A stretch of DNA of 64,000 nucleotides. It comes from Paenibacillus sp. FSL R5-0517 (GTDB lineage Bacteria; Bacillota; Bacilli; Paenibacillales; Paenibacillaceae). This document shows positions 50,812 to 59,611 of the stretch, one piece after another. Both the position numbers and the translations under genes were made by a program. A model generated the notes under the pieces. It did not search any database and was not told where the DNA came from. It saw only the letters and a program-made list of their open reading frames with translations. Location: assembly GCF_037974355.1 (NCBI RefSeq), contig NZ_CP150235.1:2728001-2792000 (forward strand), in the 5' to 3' direction. Numbering within the stretch: position 1 is the first letter of the stretch; each line of letters opens with the position of its first letter.

Positions 50812-51639
50812 TCAGCTGCGTAAATAACGACTGCCCCCAAGACGTACATATAACTGTCCGGGTAATACAGGTGTAGAAGCAGCGGCAACATTATTCGGGT
50901 TGTTCTTGGCGAATCGAGATAAATAAAAGAAGTCCGGATAAATAACCATATCCATTAAGTAAGCAGAGACCCGGCTACCTGGAACGCGGAACTGATTCAG
51001 GGTACGTATTATTTCTCCGCCGCTTGCAATGCCAATCCCATGGCCATAATACCAGTCCTCGCGCAGCATAATCGTATTCTCTCCCTGCCATTCGGGGGTT
51101 TCGGGAGAAACATCCGGATTTTTGAAATACAGTACATCTCCTGGAAGCGCGGTTTCACTACCATTTTTTTCGATCAATCGCAGGTCGCTGTCATAATGCC
51201 AGTCAAAGAGCAGCAGATTTCGAAACAGCGAATTAAAAGCATCTTCACGAATGCTTCCCAGCACGCCACCATACAGCACAATGACCGTGGCTGTTGCACA
51301 TTCAAAGGCATACAAGTGCCCATTCCTCCAAATATCCCGGATGCCGTCAGCGGGTGTTACGTTCGGTTTAAGCTCGAATCCACCCTCTGCATTTCGATTC
51401 CAGAAGGCAGGATTACATCTGGATTTTTCAAAGGATGCAAAATTCACCCCGCTTCGATCCAGTCCTTCTGCTGCATTCACGAGCGAGCCTCTCAAGTCCC
51501 ATTCAAATCGAAGATGATCCATGGATTGGTAAACATATCTCGTTGGACGATCCTGAAGTTGCTGTAACCAGTACCATTCAAAATCAGACCATTCCGAGCG
51601 GTTCAGCAGGGCGGGTTGATTTGCGACAATGATCATCAT
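50812..51639 (-). CDS. tgl: Protein-glutamine gamma-glutamyltransferase (spore coat transglutaminase)
   Basis: A 275-residue Tgl homologue (B. subtilis Tgl has 245), which cross-links spore coat proteins through epsilon-(gamma-glutamyl)lysine bonds. The catalytic Cys lies in 'LYAFECATATVIV' (Cys114), with 'LFDWHYDSDLRL', 'GDVLYFKNPDVSPETPEWQG' and 'YGHGIGIASGGEIIRTLN' following as in Tgl. The extra length is mostly at the C-terminus. TGGAGGTTATGA precedes the ATG. It is a single gene, expected to be expressed in the mother cell late in sporulation, and indicates a spore former. Confidence 0.94.
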   Translation of the reverse strand: MMIIVANQPALLNRSEWSDFEWYWLQQLQDRPTRYVYQSMDHLRFEWDLRGSLVNAAEGLDRSGVNFASFEKSRCNPAFWNRNAEGGFELKPNVTPADGIRDIWRNGHLYAFECATATVIVLYGGVLGSIREDAFNSLFRNLLLFDWHYDSDLRLIEKNGSETALPGDVLYFKNPDVSPETPEWQGENTIMLREDWYYGHGIGIASGGEIIRTLNQFRVPGSRVSAYLMDMVIYPDFFYLSRFAKNNPNNVAAASTPVLPGQLYVRLGGSRYLRS

Positions 51640-51907
51640 TCATAACCTCCATTCCTGTTTGAATATTCAACATTGTATTATCAGTAGAGCACGGGTATTG
51701 TGTAGTATATGACGCGATGTGTTCGAATTGGTATGTACATATTGAATGTCCCGGCATCCAAGCTTAAAAATGTCGTTTCCTGTGAACATTTTGTGTGACC
51801 TCGTTTATAAATCATGGCATTTGGGGTAGTACTCTATAGATGAAGTTATGTTCAAGCGGGTCTATTCATACGGAATACAATCAGATTCTCATAAAGGAGG
51901 ACACGTG

Positions 51908-54655
51908 ATGTCGAAATCCATTACAGAGAGCCGATCTCTGTTCGAACAATTGTATACACACGCACCAATCGGCATTGCTGTCGCATCGCATGTAAATGGA
52001 AAGTGGTTGCAGCTTAATCCTGCATTTTGCGAGATGCTTGCATATAGTGAAGAAGAACTGCTCGATACTTCGGTCGTACATATGATCTGCGAAGAAGATC
52101 TGCACATGGAGGAATTCCGCAGCAAGTTCTGGGAAATGACCCATAAAACAAGGGAGATGTACGAGACGGAGGTTCGCCTGAAACGCAAGGACGGTTCGTT
52201 ATTATGGGCAACCATTAGAGCTTGCATCGTACGGGATGAAACGAGTGGTGAACCTTTGTATCTGCTCGTACAAGCTGCTGATATTACGAAACAAAAAGAT
52301 GCAGAGGAAATCCTTATTGTGCAACGTAAGCAATTGGAGGAGAGCAGTCGCATCTCGAGGCTGCTGGCAGAGTCTTCACTGGACCTGATTGCAATACATG
52401 ATGTCGATTCCAGTCGTACATTTAAATATGTTTCGAATGCATGCAAGAGCATGCTCGGCTATGAGTTGGAAGAAGTGATAGGTAAGCCTGGAACATTCGT
52501 TATCTGTCCGGAGGATGTGCCCTTGGTTGAAGCGTATATGGAAGAGCAGAGAAGGGGTCTGGCTCCCAAACGGCTCAGTTATCGCCTGCAACATAAGGAC
52601 GGATCTACGGTGTGGGCAGATACCATTACACATTATGTCTATGACAGTGCAGGTGAATTGTTAGAACTCGTCGCTGTAACCCGGGATATCACAGCCAGCC
52701 AGCAACAACAGTTAAGCATGCAGGAGTACAGATCATTATTTGACTGTAATCCCCTGGGCGTGGCTTCTCTTGATCTGGAAGGCAATCTGCTGAAAGCCAA
52801 TGTGGGTCAGGAACAGTTGACGGGACACAGCAAGGAGGAGCTGCTGAGCCGACCTTTTGATCACCTCATTGATCCTGTGGATCTGGAGAAGACACGATAT
52901 CATTTTGAGGAAACGGTGAAGGGCACGGCACAGAGCTATGAGATAGGCTTGATTCACAAAAATGGACAGCGAATTGAAACCAATGTGATTAATGTTCCTA
53001 TTATACTGGAGGATAAAGTTGTAGGTGTCTATGGGATTACCAGTGACATTACGGAGTCCAAACGTTATGTCGAGGAAATCGAGAATCTTAGTTATGAACG
53101 GGCATTGATTTTGAATGGCATGTCTGAGGGTGTTATTGGACTGGACCTGGAAGGGAATCTGAACTTTGCTAATCCGGCCGCTGCGGAGATCATGAACTTC
53201 TGTCCAAGTGAAATGAACGGCAAACCTCTTGAACAGATGATGATTCAGATGCAGAGCGAAGGAATCCCTTACCCATCCAAGGATACACCAATTCTACAGG
53301 CTGTTCGTGAGGGACGAGGTCTGCCGCGTACCGAATCCGTTTTTTGGAGACAGGATGGGTCCAGTTTCCTGGCGGAGTTCCAATTGAAGCCGATTATGGA
53401 TCAGGGTAGAACCCGTGGAGCCGTTTTGGTTTTCCGTGATATGACATCTGTGAAGGACATCATACGTGCCAAGGAAGCAGCAGAGCATGCAGACCGAGCG
53501 AAGTCCGAGTTTCTGGCTATCATGAGTCATGAGCTTCGAACACCATTGAATGGCATCATGGGCATGGCCCACCTATTAATGGAAACCGAGCTGGATGATG
53601 AACAGAAAGGCTTTGCAGAAATCATGATTGATAGCGGCGAATCTCTTTTGTACATTTTGAATGAAATCCTGGATTTCAGCAAAATCGAAGCAGGCAAAAT
53701 GGATCTTGAGCGCGCACCTGTAGATATTAAGGCGATGCTGGGTGGAGTGATTGAACTGTTTGCGCTGAAGGCCTCAGAGAAAAATATTGAACTCTTTTGT
53801 GAAGTGTCGGATCACATTCCTGAGCGAATTCGGGGGGATGAGACACGAATTCGGCAGGTGCTGATTAATCTGGTGGGTAACGCTGTTAAATTCACAGAGC
53901 AGGGTCGTATTCAGGTGAGCGTTGGTGCTGATTTTTCAGATGAGCATGGTCGGGACAATCTGATGTTGACCTTTAAAGTAAGAGATACAGGAATCGGTAT
54001 TCCAACAGAAAAGCAGCATCAGTTGTTCCAATCCTTCTCACAGCTTGATCCGGCCATCAATCGCAAGTTTGGCGGGACAGGACTGGGGCTTGCGATCAGC
54101 AAGAAACTGGTGGAATTAATGGGTGGAGCGATTGGCGTACAGAGTGAGATCGGTGAGGGAGCAGAGTTCCAGTTCACCCTCGTAGTGGAGCGCTGGCAAG
54201 AAGAAAGTAGTGACCCGATCGAAATTACTGAGAATGATGAACTGCAATTGGATCGAGCCAGTCTTGCCCATGACCTCAAAATATTGATTGCTGAAGATCA
54301 AGCGGTCAACAGCCACCTGTTGGAGGAGATGCTGCGCAAGTTTGGCGGAGTATGTGATATCGTTGAGAACGGTGCACAGGCCGTTGATTCATTGAACAAG
54401 GTTCAATATGACCTGGTGTTCATGGATATTCAAATGCCCGTTATGGATGGGATTGAAGCGACCTGTCGAATCAGACAGAGCCATCCAGAGATACCGGTTA
54501 TTGCAGCGATAACTGCTTTTGCAGGTGCGAGTGACCGCGAGGAGTGCTTGAAATGCGGGATGCAGGACTTTATTAGCAAACCGTTCCATTCCGCGGAGAT
54601 CAGCCGTGTATTAAATACATGGGTTCCATATATTCGCTCTCAAAGGGTAACGTAA
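51908..54655 (+). CDS. Hybrid sensor histidine kinase with four PAS domains and a receiver
   Basis: A 915-residue soluble kinase. PAS domains lie at about 8-130, 150-270, 280-400 and 408-525 (each ending in a PAC-type 'DIT' or 'DMTS' motif); HisKA has 'FLAIMSHELRTPLNGIMGMA' (His near 546); the ATPase domain shows 'NLVGNAVKFT', 'DTGIGIP' and 'GGTGLGLAIS'; the C-terminal receiver has 'LVFMDIQMPVMDG' (Asp) and 'ISKPFHSAE' (Lys). No membrane segment is seen, so it senses a cytoplasmic cue. No HPt protein or partner regulator is adjacent. The ATG at 51908 is chosen for the AAAGGAGG site. Confidence 0.93.
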   Translation: MSKSITESRSLFEQLYTHAPIGIAVASHVNGKWLQLNPAFCEMLAYSEEELLDTSVVHMICEEDLHMEEFRSKFWEMTHKTREMYETEVRLKRKDGSLLWATIRACIVRDETSGEPLYLLVQAADITKQKDAEEILIVQRKQLEESSRISRLLAESSLDLIAIHDVDSSRTFKYVSNACKSMLGYELEEVIGKPGTFVICPEDVPLVEAYMEEQRRGLAPKRLSYRLQHKDGSTVWADTITHYVYDSAGELLELVAVTRDITASQQQQLSMQEYRSLFDCNPLGVASLDLEGNLLKANVGQEQLTGHSKEELLSRPFDHLIDPVDLEKTRYHFEETVKGTAQSYEIGLIHKNGQRIETNVINVPIILEDKVVGVYGITSDITESKRYVEEIENLSYERALILNGMSEGVIGLDLEGNLNFANPAAAEIMNFCPSEMNGKPLEQMMIQMQSEGIPYPSKDTPILQAVREGRGLPRTESVFWRQDGSSFLAEFQLKPIMDQGRTRGAVLVFRDMTSVKDIIRAKEAAEHADRAKSEFLAIMSHELRTPLNGIMGMAHLLMETELDDEQKGFAEIMIDSGESLLYILNEILDFSKIEAGKMDLERAPVDIKAMLGGVIELFALKASEKNIELFCEVSDHIPERIRGDETRIRQVLINLVGNAVKFTEQGRIQVSVGADFSDEHGRDNLMLTFKVRDTGIGIPTEKQHQLFQSFSQLDPAINRKFGGTGLGLAISKKLVELMGGAIGVQSEIGEGAEFQFTLVVERWQEESSDPIEITENDELQLDRASLAHDLKILIAEDQAVNSHLLEEMLRKFGGVCDIVENGAQAVDSLNKVQYDLVFMDIQMPVMDGIEATCRIRQSHPEIPVIAAITAFAGASDREECLKCGMQDFISKPFHSAEISRVLNTWVPYIRSQRVT

Positions 54656-54664
54656 CAGAAAAAT

Positions 54665-54697
54665 AACCTGTGCCTTGAATTCAAGGTACAGGTTATT
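54665..54697. terminator. Bidirectional terminator-like hairpin between the hybrid kinase and the KhtT-like gene
   Basis: A long palindromic stem (AACCTGTGCCTTG/CAAGGTACAGGTT, loop AATT). The minus strand continues with TTATTTTT, so it fits best as the terminator of the minus-strand gene. Confidence 0.8.
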
Positions 54698-54704
54698 CTG
54701 TCAT

Positions 54705-54917
54705 TTACGACCAGCCTCCGATTAACCCGGAGAGGGTTACGCATTCGTCATCTTCCAAATCTGCAATCAGAGTGAGTTCTTCGTTGTCTTGTGGATCAAC
54801 GGAGAATAATTCACGGCGTCCGTCCTCATGCACAATAATGACTAACTGCTGGCCGCCCTTTGTATCAAACTGGTACTTAACTCCAATACCAGGTAGTGGG
54901 CATTCGCGGATATTCAT
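54705..54917 (-). CDS. KhtT N-domain-only protein (K+/H+ antiporter regulatory subunit-like)
   Basis: A 70-residue protein that matches only the N-terminal domain of KhtT-type antiporter regulators: 'MNIRECPLPGIGVKYQFDT', 'LVIIVHEDGRRELF', then 'LEDDECVTLSGLIGGWS' and stop. Full KhtT proteins are about 165 residues and continue into a TrkA-C (RCK_C) nucleotide-binding domain, which is missing here; no KhtU antiporter gene is adjacent. GAGGTG lies 9 bases before the ATG at 54917; an upstream GTG at 54929 overlaps that site. The clean terminator after the stop suggests a functional short gene rather than a fresh truncation. Confidence 0.78.
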   Translation of the reverse strand: MNIRECPLPGIGVKYQFDTKGGQQLVIIVHEDGRRELFSVDPQDNEELTLIADLEDDECVTLSGLIGGWS

Positions 54918-55035
54918 GAAACCTGTCACCTCTTTAGCTTTGCTGAATAAAAAATTAACCGTTCACACAGTACGGATGTATTCTACTATCCACAACACCG
55001 TTTGGCAAGTCACAAATAAAATTGGTGTGAAGGAA

Positions 55036-55791
55036 TTAATTTTTTCCGCGATGTGATCCTGCACTATGTCTCTGTCTGGCCCGTTTGCGACGAACCAAAA
55101 ACCAAATGAGCAGAGCAACGATGAATAATAGGCCAATGACTGCAACGATGATGATGTTCCGAATGTTGGGGACCTGTACAGTCAGATCCAGTTTATTCAT
55201 CTGGAGGGGGGAAACGTGCCAAATGAGCGTTTTTCCGCCATCCTCTACCTGATCCGCATTGGAATCAGCTGCCTTGATAGGCAAAGACAACTTAAAATCA
55301 AAGTTAACATCTTTTAACAAGAGGTTCTTAAGAAAGCTAGGCACCTTGTTAATCTGATTTTTGATCTCACCATCCGGCATGGATTCCATGAGGTCGGCTT
55401 CTGCTGTAATGTGCATCTTGGAAGTGAAGAAGCCGGGAGAAGTTGATTGTTCAACTTTGATCCCTTGTGGTAACTTGGACGTATCAAAGTTGGTTGTATT
55501 GCTTTTTTCATAATGGGTGGTCGCTGTGAGTTGCTTCTGATCTCCCTGTTCCGAAACCTCTGCCTGGAAGTTATTTCGATTCAATGCATCTGCGATCAGA
55601 GGCATGAGATTGTCTTGTCCAATCTTTCCAAGAGCGGAGTTCTTTACGTTGAGATTGAGATCCAGATCCGTTGATCCGTCCATATTCACCGTTAGATGGG
55701 CTTCTCCATCCGCACAGGCGGATAAAATAGATAACATAAGGACTAGTAGAACAGTAAGCATTAGCTGACGTAAGGGGATGCGAGTCGACAT
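55036..55791 (-). CDS. DUF3153 lipoprotein/membrane protein
   Basis: A 251-residue protein with an N-terminal lipoprotein-like signal ('LLVLMLSILSACADGEAH', Cys at about residue 26), an extracytoplasmic beta-rich DUF3153 domain ('AHLTVNMDGSTDLDLNLNVK') and a C-terminal transmembrane helix (about 212-234) followed by a very basic tail ('VRRKRARQRHSAGSHRGKN'). It is therefore anchored at both ends, with the domain outside. The ATG at 55791 follows AGAAAGGTTG; a longer reading from 55833 is possible. Function unknown. Confidence 0.82.
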   Translation of the reverse strand: MSTRIPLRQLMLTVLLVLMLSILSACADGEAHLTVNMDGSTDLDLNLNVKNSALGKIGQDNLMPLIADALNRNNFQAEVSEQGDQKQLTATTHYEKSNTTNFDTSKLPQGIKVEQSTSPGFFTSKMHITAEADLMESMPDGEIKNQINKVPSFLKNLLLKDVNFDFKLSLPIKAADSNADQVEDGGKTLIWHVSPLQMNKLDLTVQVPNIRNIIIVAVIGLLFIVALLIWFLVRRKRARQRHSAGSHRGKN

Positions 55792-56040
55792 GTCTTTCAA
55801 CCTTTCTGCGTAAAAATCCAAATTCCATTTCATAGAAGTATAGTATACACCGTAAACATGGCGGATGAAACTTTGAACCCTGCAGTGAGGTACGTATGAT
55901 ATAGTGCCCTGTGGGAAATAATCAATATGTTAAAATTGAAGATTTCGTATTTTTGTCAATGTTCGGTCAATTCAAACGGTGTTTCACCGTGTACACTAGT
56001 AGTAGTGTGATGAATATACGGAAGCAGGGAGGTTACATTC

Positions 56041-56133
56041 ATGACATATATCATTATTATGGCCGTTATTATGGTCGTGGGCATGGTCGGAATGGGCTGG
56101 TTCTATCAGATTATGGATAAAGACCAAAGCTAG
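56041..56133 (+). CDS. 30-residue single-pass membrane peptide
   Basis: A short ORF with an excellent GGGAGG site 8 bases before the ATG. The product (MTYIIIMAVIMVVG, then MVGMGWFYQIMDKDQS) is a single hydrophobic helix rich in Met, Val and Ile with a short charged C-terminus. A terminator-like hairpin follows at 56168-56201. No family recognised. A longer overlapping frame (from 55911) has no ribosome site and is probably a shadow. Small peptides of this shape are often regulators of membrane enzymes, but nothing here identifies a partner. Confidence 0.6.
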   Translation: MTYIIIMAVIMVVGMVGMGWFYQIMDKDQS

Positions 56134-56167
56134 TATTTTTTAAATGTGAAAAGAAGAGAGACAACCT

Positions 56168-56208
56168 ATAAGCTGGCTTCGCTAATGCGAGGCGGGCTTA
56201 TTTGTGTT
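56168..56208 (+). terminator. Terminator-like hairpin after the 30-residue gene
   Basis: A 15-bp stem with one mismatch (ATAAGCTGGCTTCGC with GCGAGGCGGGCTTAT), loop TAAT, then TTGTGTTT. Confidence 0.7.
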
Positions 56209-56398
56209 TGAAAGTTTTTTGAAGAAATGATCTTACATTAGCACGTAATATATGTAGTCAACAATGTTGTACAAATTTGACCGATGGACAAATATTTTTC
56301 GTAAAGATGGGATTTTTTAGCTGCTCTTTTGTATAATAGGGGTTAGTTTAACTCGGGATACTCTCGAGATTCTGCCAAACAGGAAAGGGTGTACATAA

Positions 56399-58093
56399 AT
56401 GAAATTTAGTGAGTATACGTATACACGTCCGAATCTGGAACACATCAAGACATCTTTCCGTGAGCTGTTGAGCGGTTTTGAAGCTGCGACAACGGTTGAG
56501 GAACAGAGTGGGTTCATGGATCAGATTAATGCGCTGCGCAGTGACTTTGAGACGCAAGCCCAACTGGTCTACATCCGTCATTCCATTGATACCAATGATG
56601 AGTTTTACAAAGCGGAGAACGAATTTCTGGATGAAAATGCACCCATTGTGCAGGAATATATTACGGATTTTTACCGTGCACTGGTTAACTCGAAATTCCG
56701 CAATGAATTGGAGCAAAAATGGGGTTCACAGCTGTTCCAACTGGCGGATCTTTCACTGAAAACATTCAGCCCGGAAATCATTGAAGAACTCCAGAAGGAG
56801 AACAAACTTTCCACAGAATACAATCAGCTGATCGCTTCGGCCAAAATTCCTTTCGAAGGTGAAGAGCGCACGTTACCACAGCTTCATCCATTTGAACTGT
56901 CCACGGATCGCTCCATGCGTGAGCGGGCTTCGGAAGCCAGATACACGTTCATGGCTGAGCATGAGGCTGAATTCGATCGTATTTACGATGAACTGGTTAA
57001 AGTGCGTACACAGATTGCGAAAAAACTGGGATATCCAAGCTATGTGGAACTCGGCTATGATCGCATGAACCGTACGGATTATAACGCAGAGATGGTAGCC
57101 AACTTTCGGGCCCAAGTTCGCGATTATATTGTACCTGTAGCGACCAAGCTCAGAGAGCGCCAGCGTAATCGGATTGATGTGGATACACTGTATTATTACG
57201 ATCAGGGCTTCAGCTTCAAGACAGGTAACCCGACACCTAAGGGTGATGTGGAATGGATTATTGAGAATGGTAAAAAAATGTACGCTGAATTATCGCCAGA
57301 GACGGATGCATTTTTCCAGATGATGACCGACAACGAGCTTATGGATCTGGTCAGCAAAAAAGGTAAACAAGGGGGCGGATATTGTACGTTCCTGAACGAT
57401 TACAAAGTGCCGTTTATCTTCTCCAACTTCAACGGTACATCCGGTGATATTGATGTATTGACACATGAAGCAGGTCATGCTTTCCAAGTGTATGAGAGCC
57501 GTGATTTTGCAGTGCCTGAATACAACTGGCCGACATATGAATCGGCTGAGATTCATTCCATGAGTATGGAGTTCTTCACATGGCCTTGGATGCAATTGTT
57601 CTTCAAGGAAGATACGGACAAATACAAGTTTGATCACCTGTCTTCCGGTTTGTTGTTCATTCCGTATGGTGTAGCTGTGGATGAATTCCAGCATTTTGTA
57701 TATGCGAACCCGGATGCGACACCAACGGAGCGTAAGCAGGCATGGCGTAACATTGAGAAGACCTATCTGCCACACATCAATTACAAAGATAATGCTTATC
57801 TGGAGCAGGGTGGTTTCTGGCATAAGCAGGGTCACATTTTCTCATCGCCGTTCTATTACATTGACTATACGTTGGCACAGATCTGTGCATTCCAGTTCTG
57901 GAAACGCAGCAACGAAGATATGAAGTCCGCATGGGCCGATTACCTGACATTGTGCAAAGCGGGAGGAAGTTTGTCCTTCACAGGATTGGTTGAACTGGCT
58001 GGATTGAACTCACCATTTGAGGACGGTTGTGTTTCCTCCGTAATTGGAGATATTGAGGCATGGCTTGACGGTGTGAACGATAAGGCGCTTTAA
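56399..58093 (+). CDS. M3-family oligoendopeptidase (second paralogue)
   Basis: A 564-residue zinc peptidase of the M3 family. The zinc motif is 'VLTHEAGHAFQVYESRD' (His near 356), with the third ligand Glu in 'AEIHSMSMEFFTWPW' about 25 residues later; the C-terminal 'LCKAGGSLSFTGLVELAGL' is the conserved end of the family. It lacks the 'TTWDLRDLF' start of the other M3 enzyme in the window and belongs to a different branch (M3 oligoendopeptidase of the 560-residue type). It is cytoplasmic. AGGAAAGGGTG precedes the ATG. A hairpin-rich 3' region and strong terminator follow. Confidence 0.94.
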   Translation: MKFSEYTYTRPNLEHIKTSFRELLSGFEAATTVEEQSGFMDQINALRSDFETQAQLVYIRHSIDTNDEFYKAENEFLDENAPIVQEYITDFYRALVNSKFRNELEQKWGSQLFQLADLSLKTFSPEIIEELQKENKLSTEYNQLIASAKIPFEGEERTLPQLHPFELSTDRSMRERASEARYTFMAEHEAEFDRIYDELVKVRTQIAKKLGYPSYVELGYDRMNRTDYNAEMVANFRAQVRDYIVPVATKLRERQRNRIDVDTLYYYDQGFSFKTGNPTPKGDVEWIIENGKKMYAELSPETDAFFQMMTDNELMDLVSKKGKQGGGYCTFLNDYKVPFIFSNFNGTSGDIDVLTHEAGHAFQVYESRDFAVPEYNWPTYESAEIHSMSMEFFTWPWMQLFFKEDTDKYKFDHLSSGLLFIPYGVAVDEFQHFVYANPDATPTERKQAWRNIEKTYLPHINYKDNAYLEQGGFWHKQGHIFSSPFYYIDYTLAQICAFQFWKRSNEDMKSAWADYLTLCKAGGSLSFTGLVELAGLNSPFEDGCVSSVIGDIEAWLDGVNDKAL

Positions 58094-58094
58094 G

Positions 58095-58139
58095 CCTTCG
58101 TAAGGATAAGGATGTTTCAATGAAAGTACCTTCGTAAGG
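58095..58139 (+). repeat. Direct repeat of a small palindrome after the M3 peptidase gene
   Basis: CCTTCGTAAGG occurs at 58095-58105 and again at 58129-58139, 23 bases apart. Each unit is itself a 4-bp hairpin, so each can pair alone or with the other. Confidence 0.7.
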
Positions 58140-58176
58140 TATAAGTAGTGGATATAGCTTTAAGATTGATAGGCAA

Positions 58177-58216
58177 GACGGCTTGGATACCTTCGGGTGT
58201 CCGGGTCGTCTTTTTT
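58177..58216 (+). terminator. Terminator after the second M3 peptidase
   Basis: A 15-bp stem including G:U pairs (GACGGCTTGGATACC with GGTGTCCGGGTCGTC) capped by a TTCG tetraloop and followed by six T. Confidence 0.93.
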
Positions 58217-58262
58217 TCATTACGGGTAAAAATAAACTTCAGTGTAACATTTATCGTGTCCA

Positions 58263-58280
58263 TTGTGATTTATTTCACTA
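58263..58280 (+). promoter_or_regulatory. Rex/Fnr-type operator before the alcohol dehydrogenase
   Basis: TTGTGATTTATTTCACTA closely resembles the Rex consensus (TTGTGAAWWWTTTCACAA), and also fits TGTGA-N6-TCACA of Fnr/Crp proteins with one mismatch. A TACAAT -10 lies at 58301-58306, so the site would cover the -35 region. Confidence 0.65.
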
Positions 58281-58344
58281 TATCTGAAAACGGATTCAGT
58301 TACAATGTAGATAGTAAATCAGGGGTTACAGGAGGCTGGTTCAG

Positions 58345-59496
58345 ATGGCAACACATGCATATTATGTTCCGCCCGTGAACTTGATGGGTAGAGGTTGTTT
58401 ACAGGAAGCAGGCCAGATGATTGGACAGATGGGTATCTGCAAAGCACTGGTCGTGAGTGATCGTCATTTGATAACTTCAGGCGTTGCAGAGCAGGTACTG
58501 TCTATATTAAGAAAATCAGGGTTAGACTATGTCGTATATGATGAGGTTCAGCCTAATCCAACATGTCAGAATGTACATGACGGACATCGATTATTCCAAG
58601 ATCATGGCTGTGACGCCATTATATCGATAGGCGGAGGTTCACCACAGGATGCTGCCAAAGGTATTGGCATTGTGGCTACCAACGGTGGGCATATCCGTGA
58701 ATATGAAGGATTGCATCAATCGAAACATAAGTCCGTGCCACTTGTAGCTTTTAACACAACGGCTGGCACATCGAGTGAGGTGACAATGAACTACGTGATT
58801 ACAGATGAGGAACGTAAAGTAAAGATGGTAATGGTGGACCGTAATAGTCTGGTCTCCCTGTCGGTTAATGATCCGGAGCTGATGCTCAGCAAGCCAGCAA
58901 GTCTCACAGCGGCTACGGGAATGGATGCCTTAACCCATGCCGTGGAAGCGATGGTTACGCCTGGTGGATTTACAGTGACAAGTGCGACAGCTGCAGCAGC
59001 TGTTGAATTGATCTTTGAATATTTGCCAAGAGCGGTGAGAGACGGCAGTGATCTGGAAGCGCGGGAACATATGACGTACGCATGTTTCCTTGGCGGGATT
59101 GCTTTTAACAATGCGGGTCTGGGTTATGTCCACGCGATGGCGCATCAACTGGGTGGCGTATATGATTTGCCGCATGGTGTGTGCAACGCCATGTTACTCC
59201 CTTATGTGGAGGAGTTGAATGCCAAGCATGTACCGGGCAAATTCCGTCACATTGCCAAAGCGATTGGTATGGATGTGAAGGGTAGAAGTGATGAGGAGTG
59301 TTCCGATTACGTCATTGAGGCCATCCGTCAGCTATCGAAGGAAGTTGGGATTCCTGAGAAACTGTCTGAGCTGGGGGTGAAAGATCCGGATGTGGAACTG
59401 CTTGCCGATAACGCGATGAAAGATGCCTGTGCACCAGGAAATCCCTATCAACCGTCCAAGGATGAAGTGATGGAGCTATTCCGCAAAATTATATAG
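58345..59496 (+). CDS. Iron-containing alcohol dehydrogenase
   Basis: A 383-residue group III (Fe-type) NAD-dependent alcohol dehydrogenase. The dinucleotide-binding motif is 'ISIGGGSPQDAAKGIG' (about residue 95), and the iron ligands come from 'YVHAMAHQLGGVYDLPHGVCNAMLL' in part: His at about 262, 265-ish and 276. The start 'MATHAYYVPPVNLMGRGCL' and length match the family of butanol and 1,3-propanediol dehydrogenases. CAGGAGGCTGG precedes the ATG. The Rex/Fnr-like box upstream suggests expression under low oxygen or high NADH, consistent with reoxidising NADH by alcohol formation. Confidence 0.95.
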   Translation: MATHAYYVPPVNLMGRGCLQEAGQMIGQMGICKALVVSDRHLITSGVAEQVLSILRKSGLDYVVYDEVQPNPTCQNVHDGHRLFQDHGCDAIISIGGGSPQDAAKGIGIVATNGGHIREYEGLHQSKHKSVPLVAFNTTAGTSSEVTMNYVITDEERKVKMVMVDRNSLVSLSVNDPELMLSKPASLTAATGMDALTHAVEAMVTPGGFTVTSATAAAAVELIFEYLPRAVRDGSDLEAREHMTYACFLGGIAFNNAGLGYVHAMAHQLGGVYDLPHGVCNAMLLPYVEELNAKHVPGKFRHIAKAIGMDVKGRSDEECSDYVIEAIRQLSKEVGIPEKLSELGVKDPDVELLADNAMKDACAPGNPYQPSKDEVMELFRKII

Positions 59497-59583
59497 ACTT
59501 TTTCAGAAACGGATATATCAAAGTACGATCCTATTGATGTTGAGGATCACGGATTATCCAATTCAAAAATAATAGACAAAATG

Positions 59584-59611
59584 AGCCGAGATCGAAAGTC
59601 GGCTTTTTTGT
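59584..59611 (+). terminator. Terminator after the alcohol dehydrogenase
   Basis: AGCCGA/TCGGCT stem, loop GATCGAAAG, followed by six T. Confidence 0.88.

Noticed and set aside
55911-56120. A 69-codon plus-strand frame overlapping the 30-residue membrane peptide
   Set aside because: It has no ribosome site, and the overlapping short frame with a strong site explains the region better.
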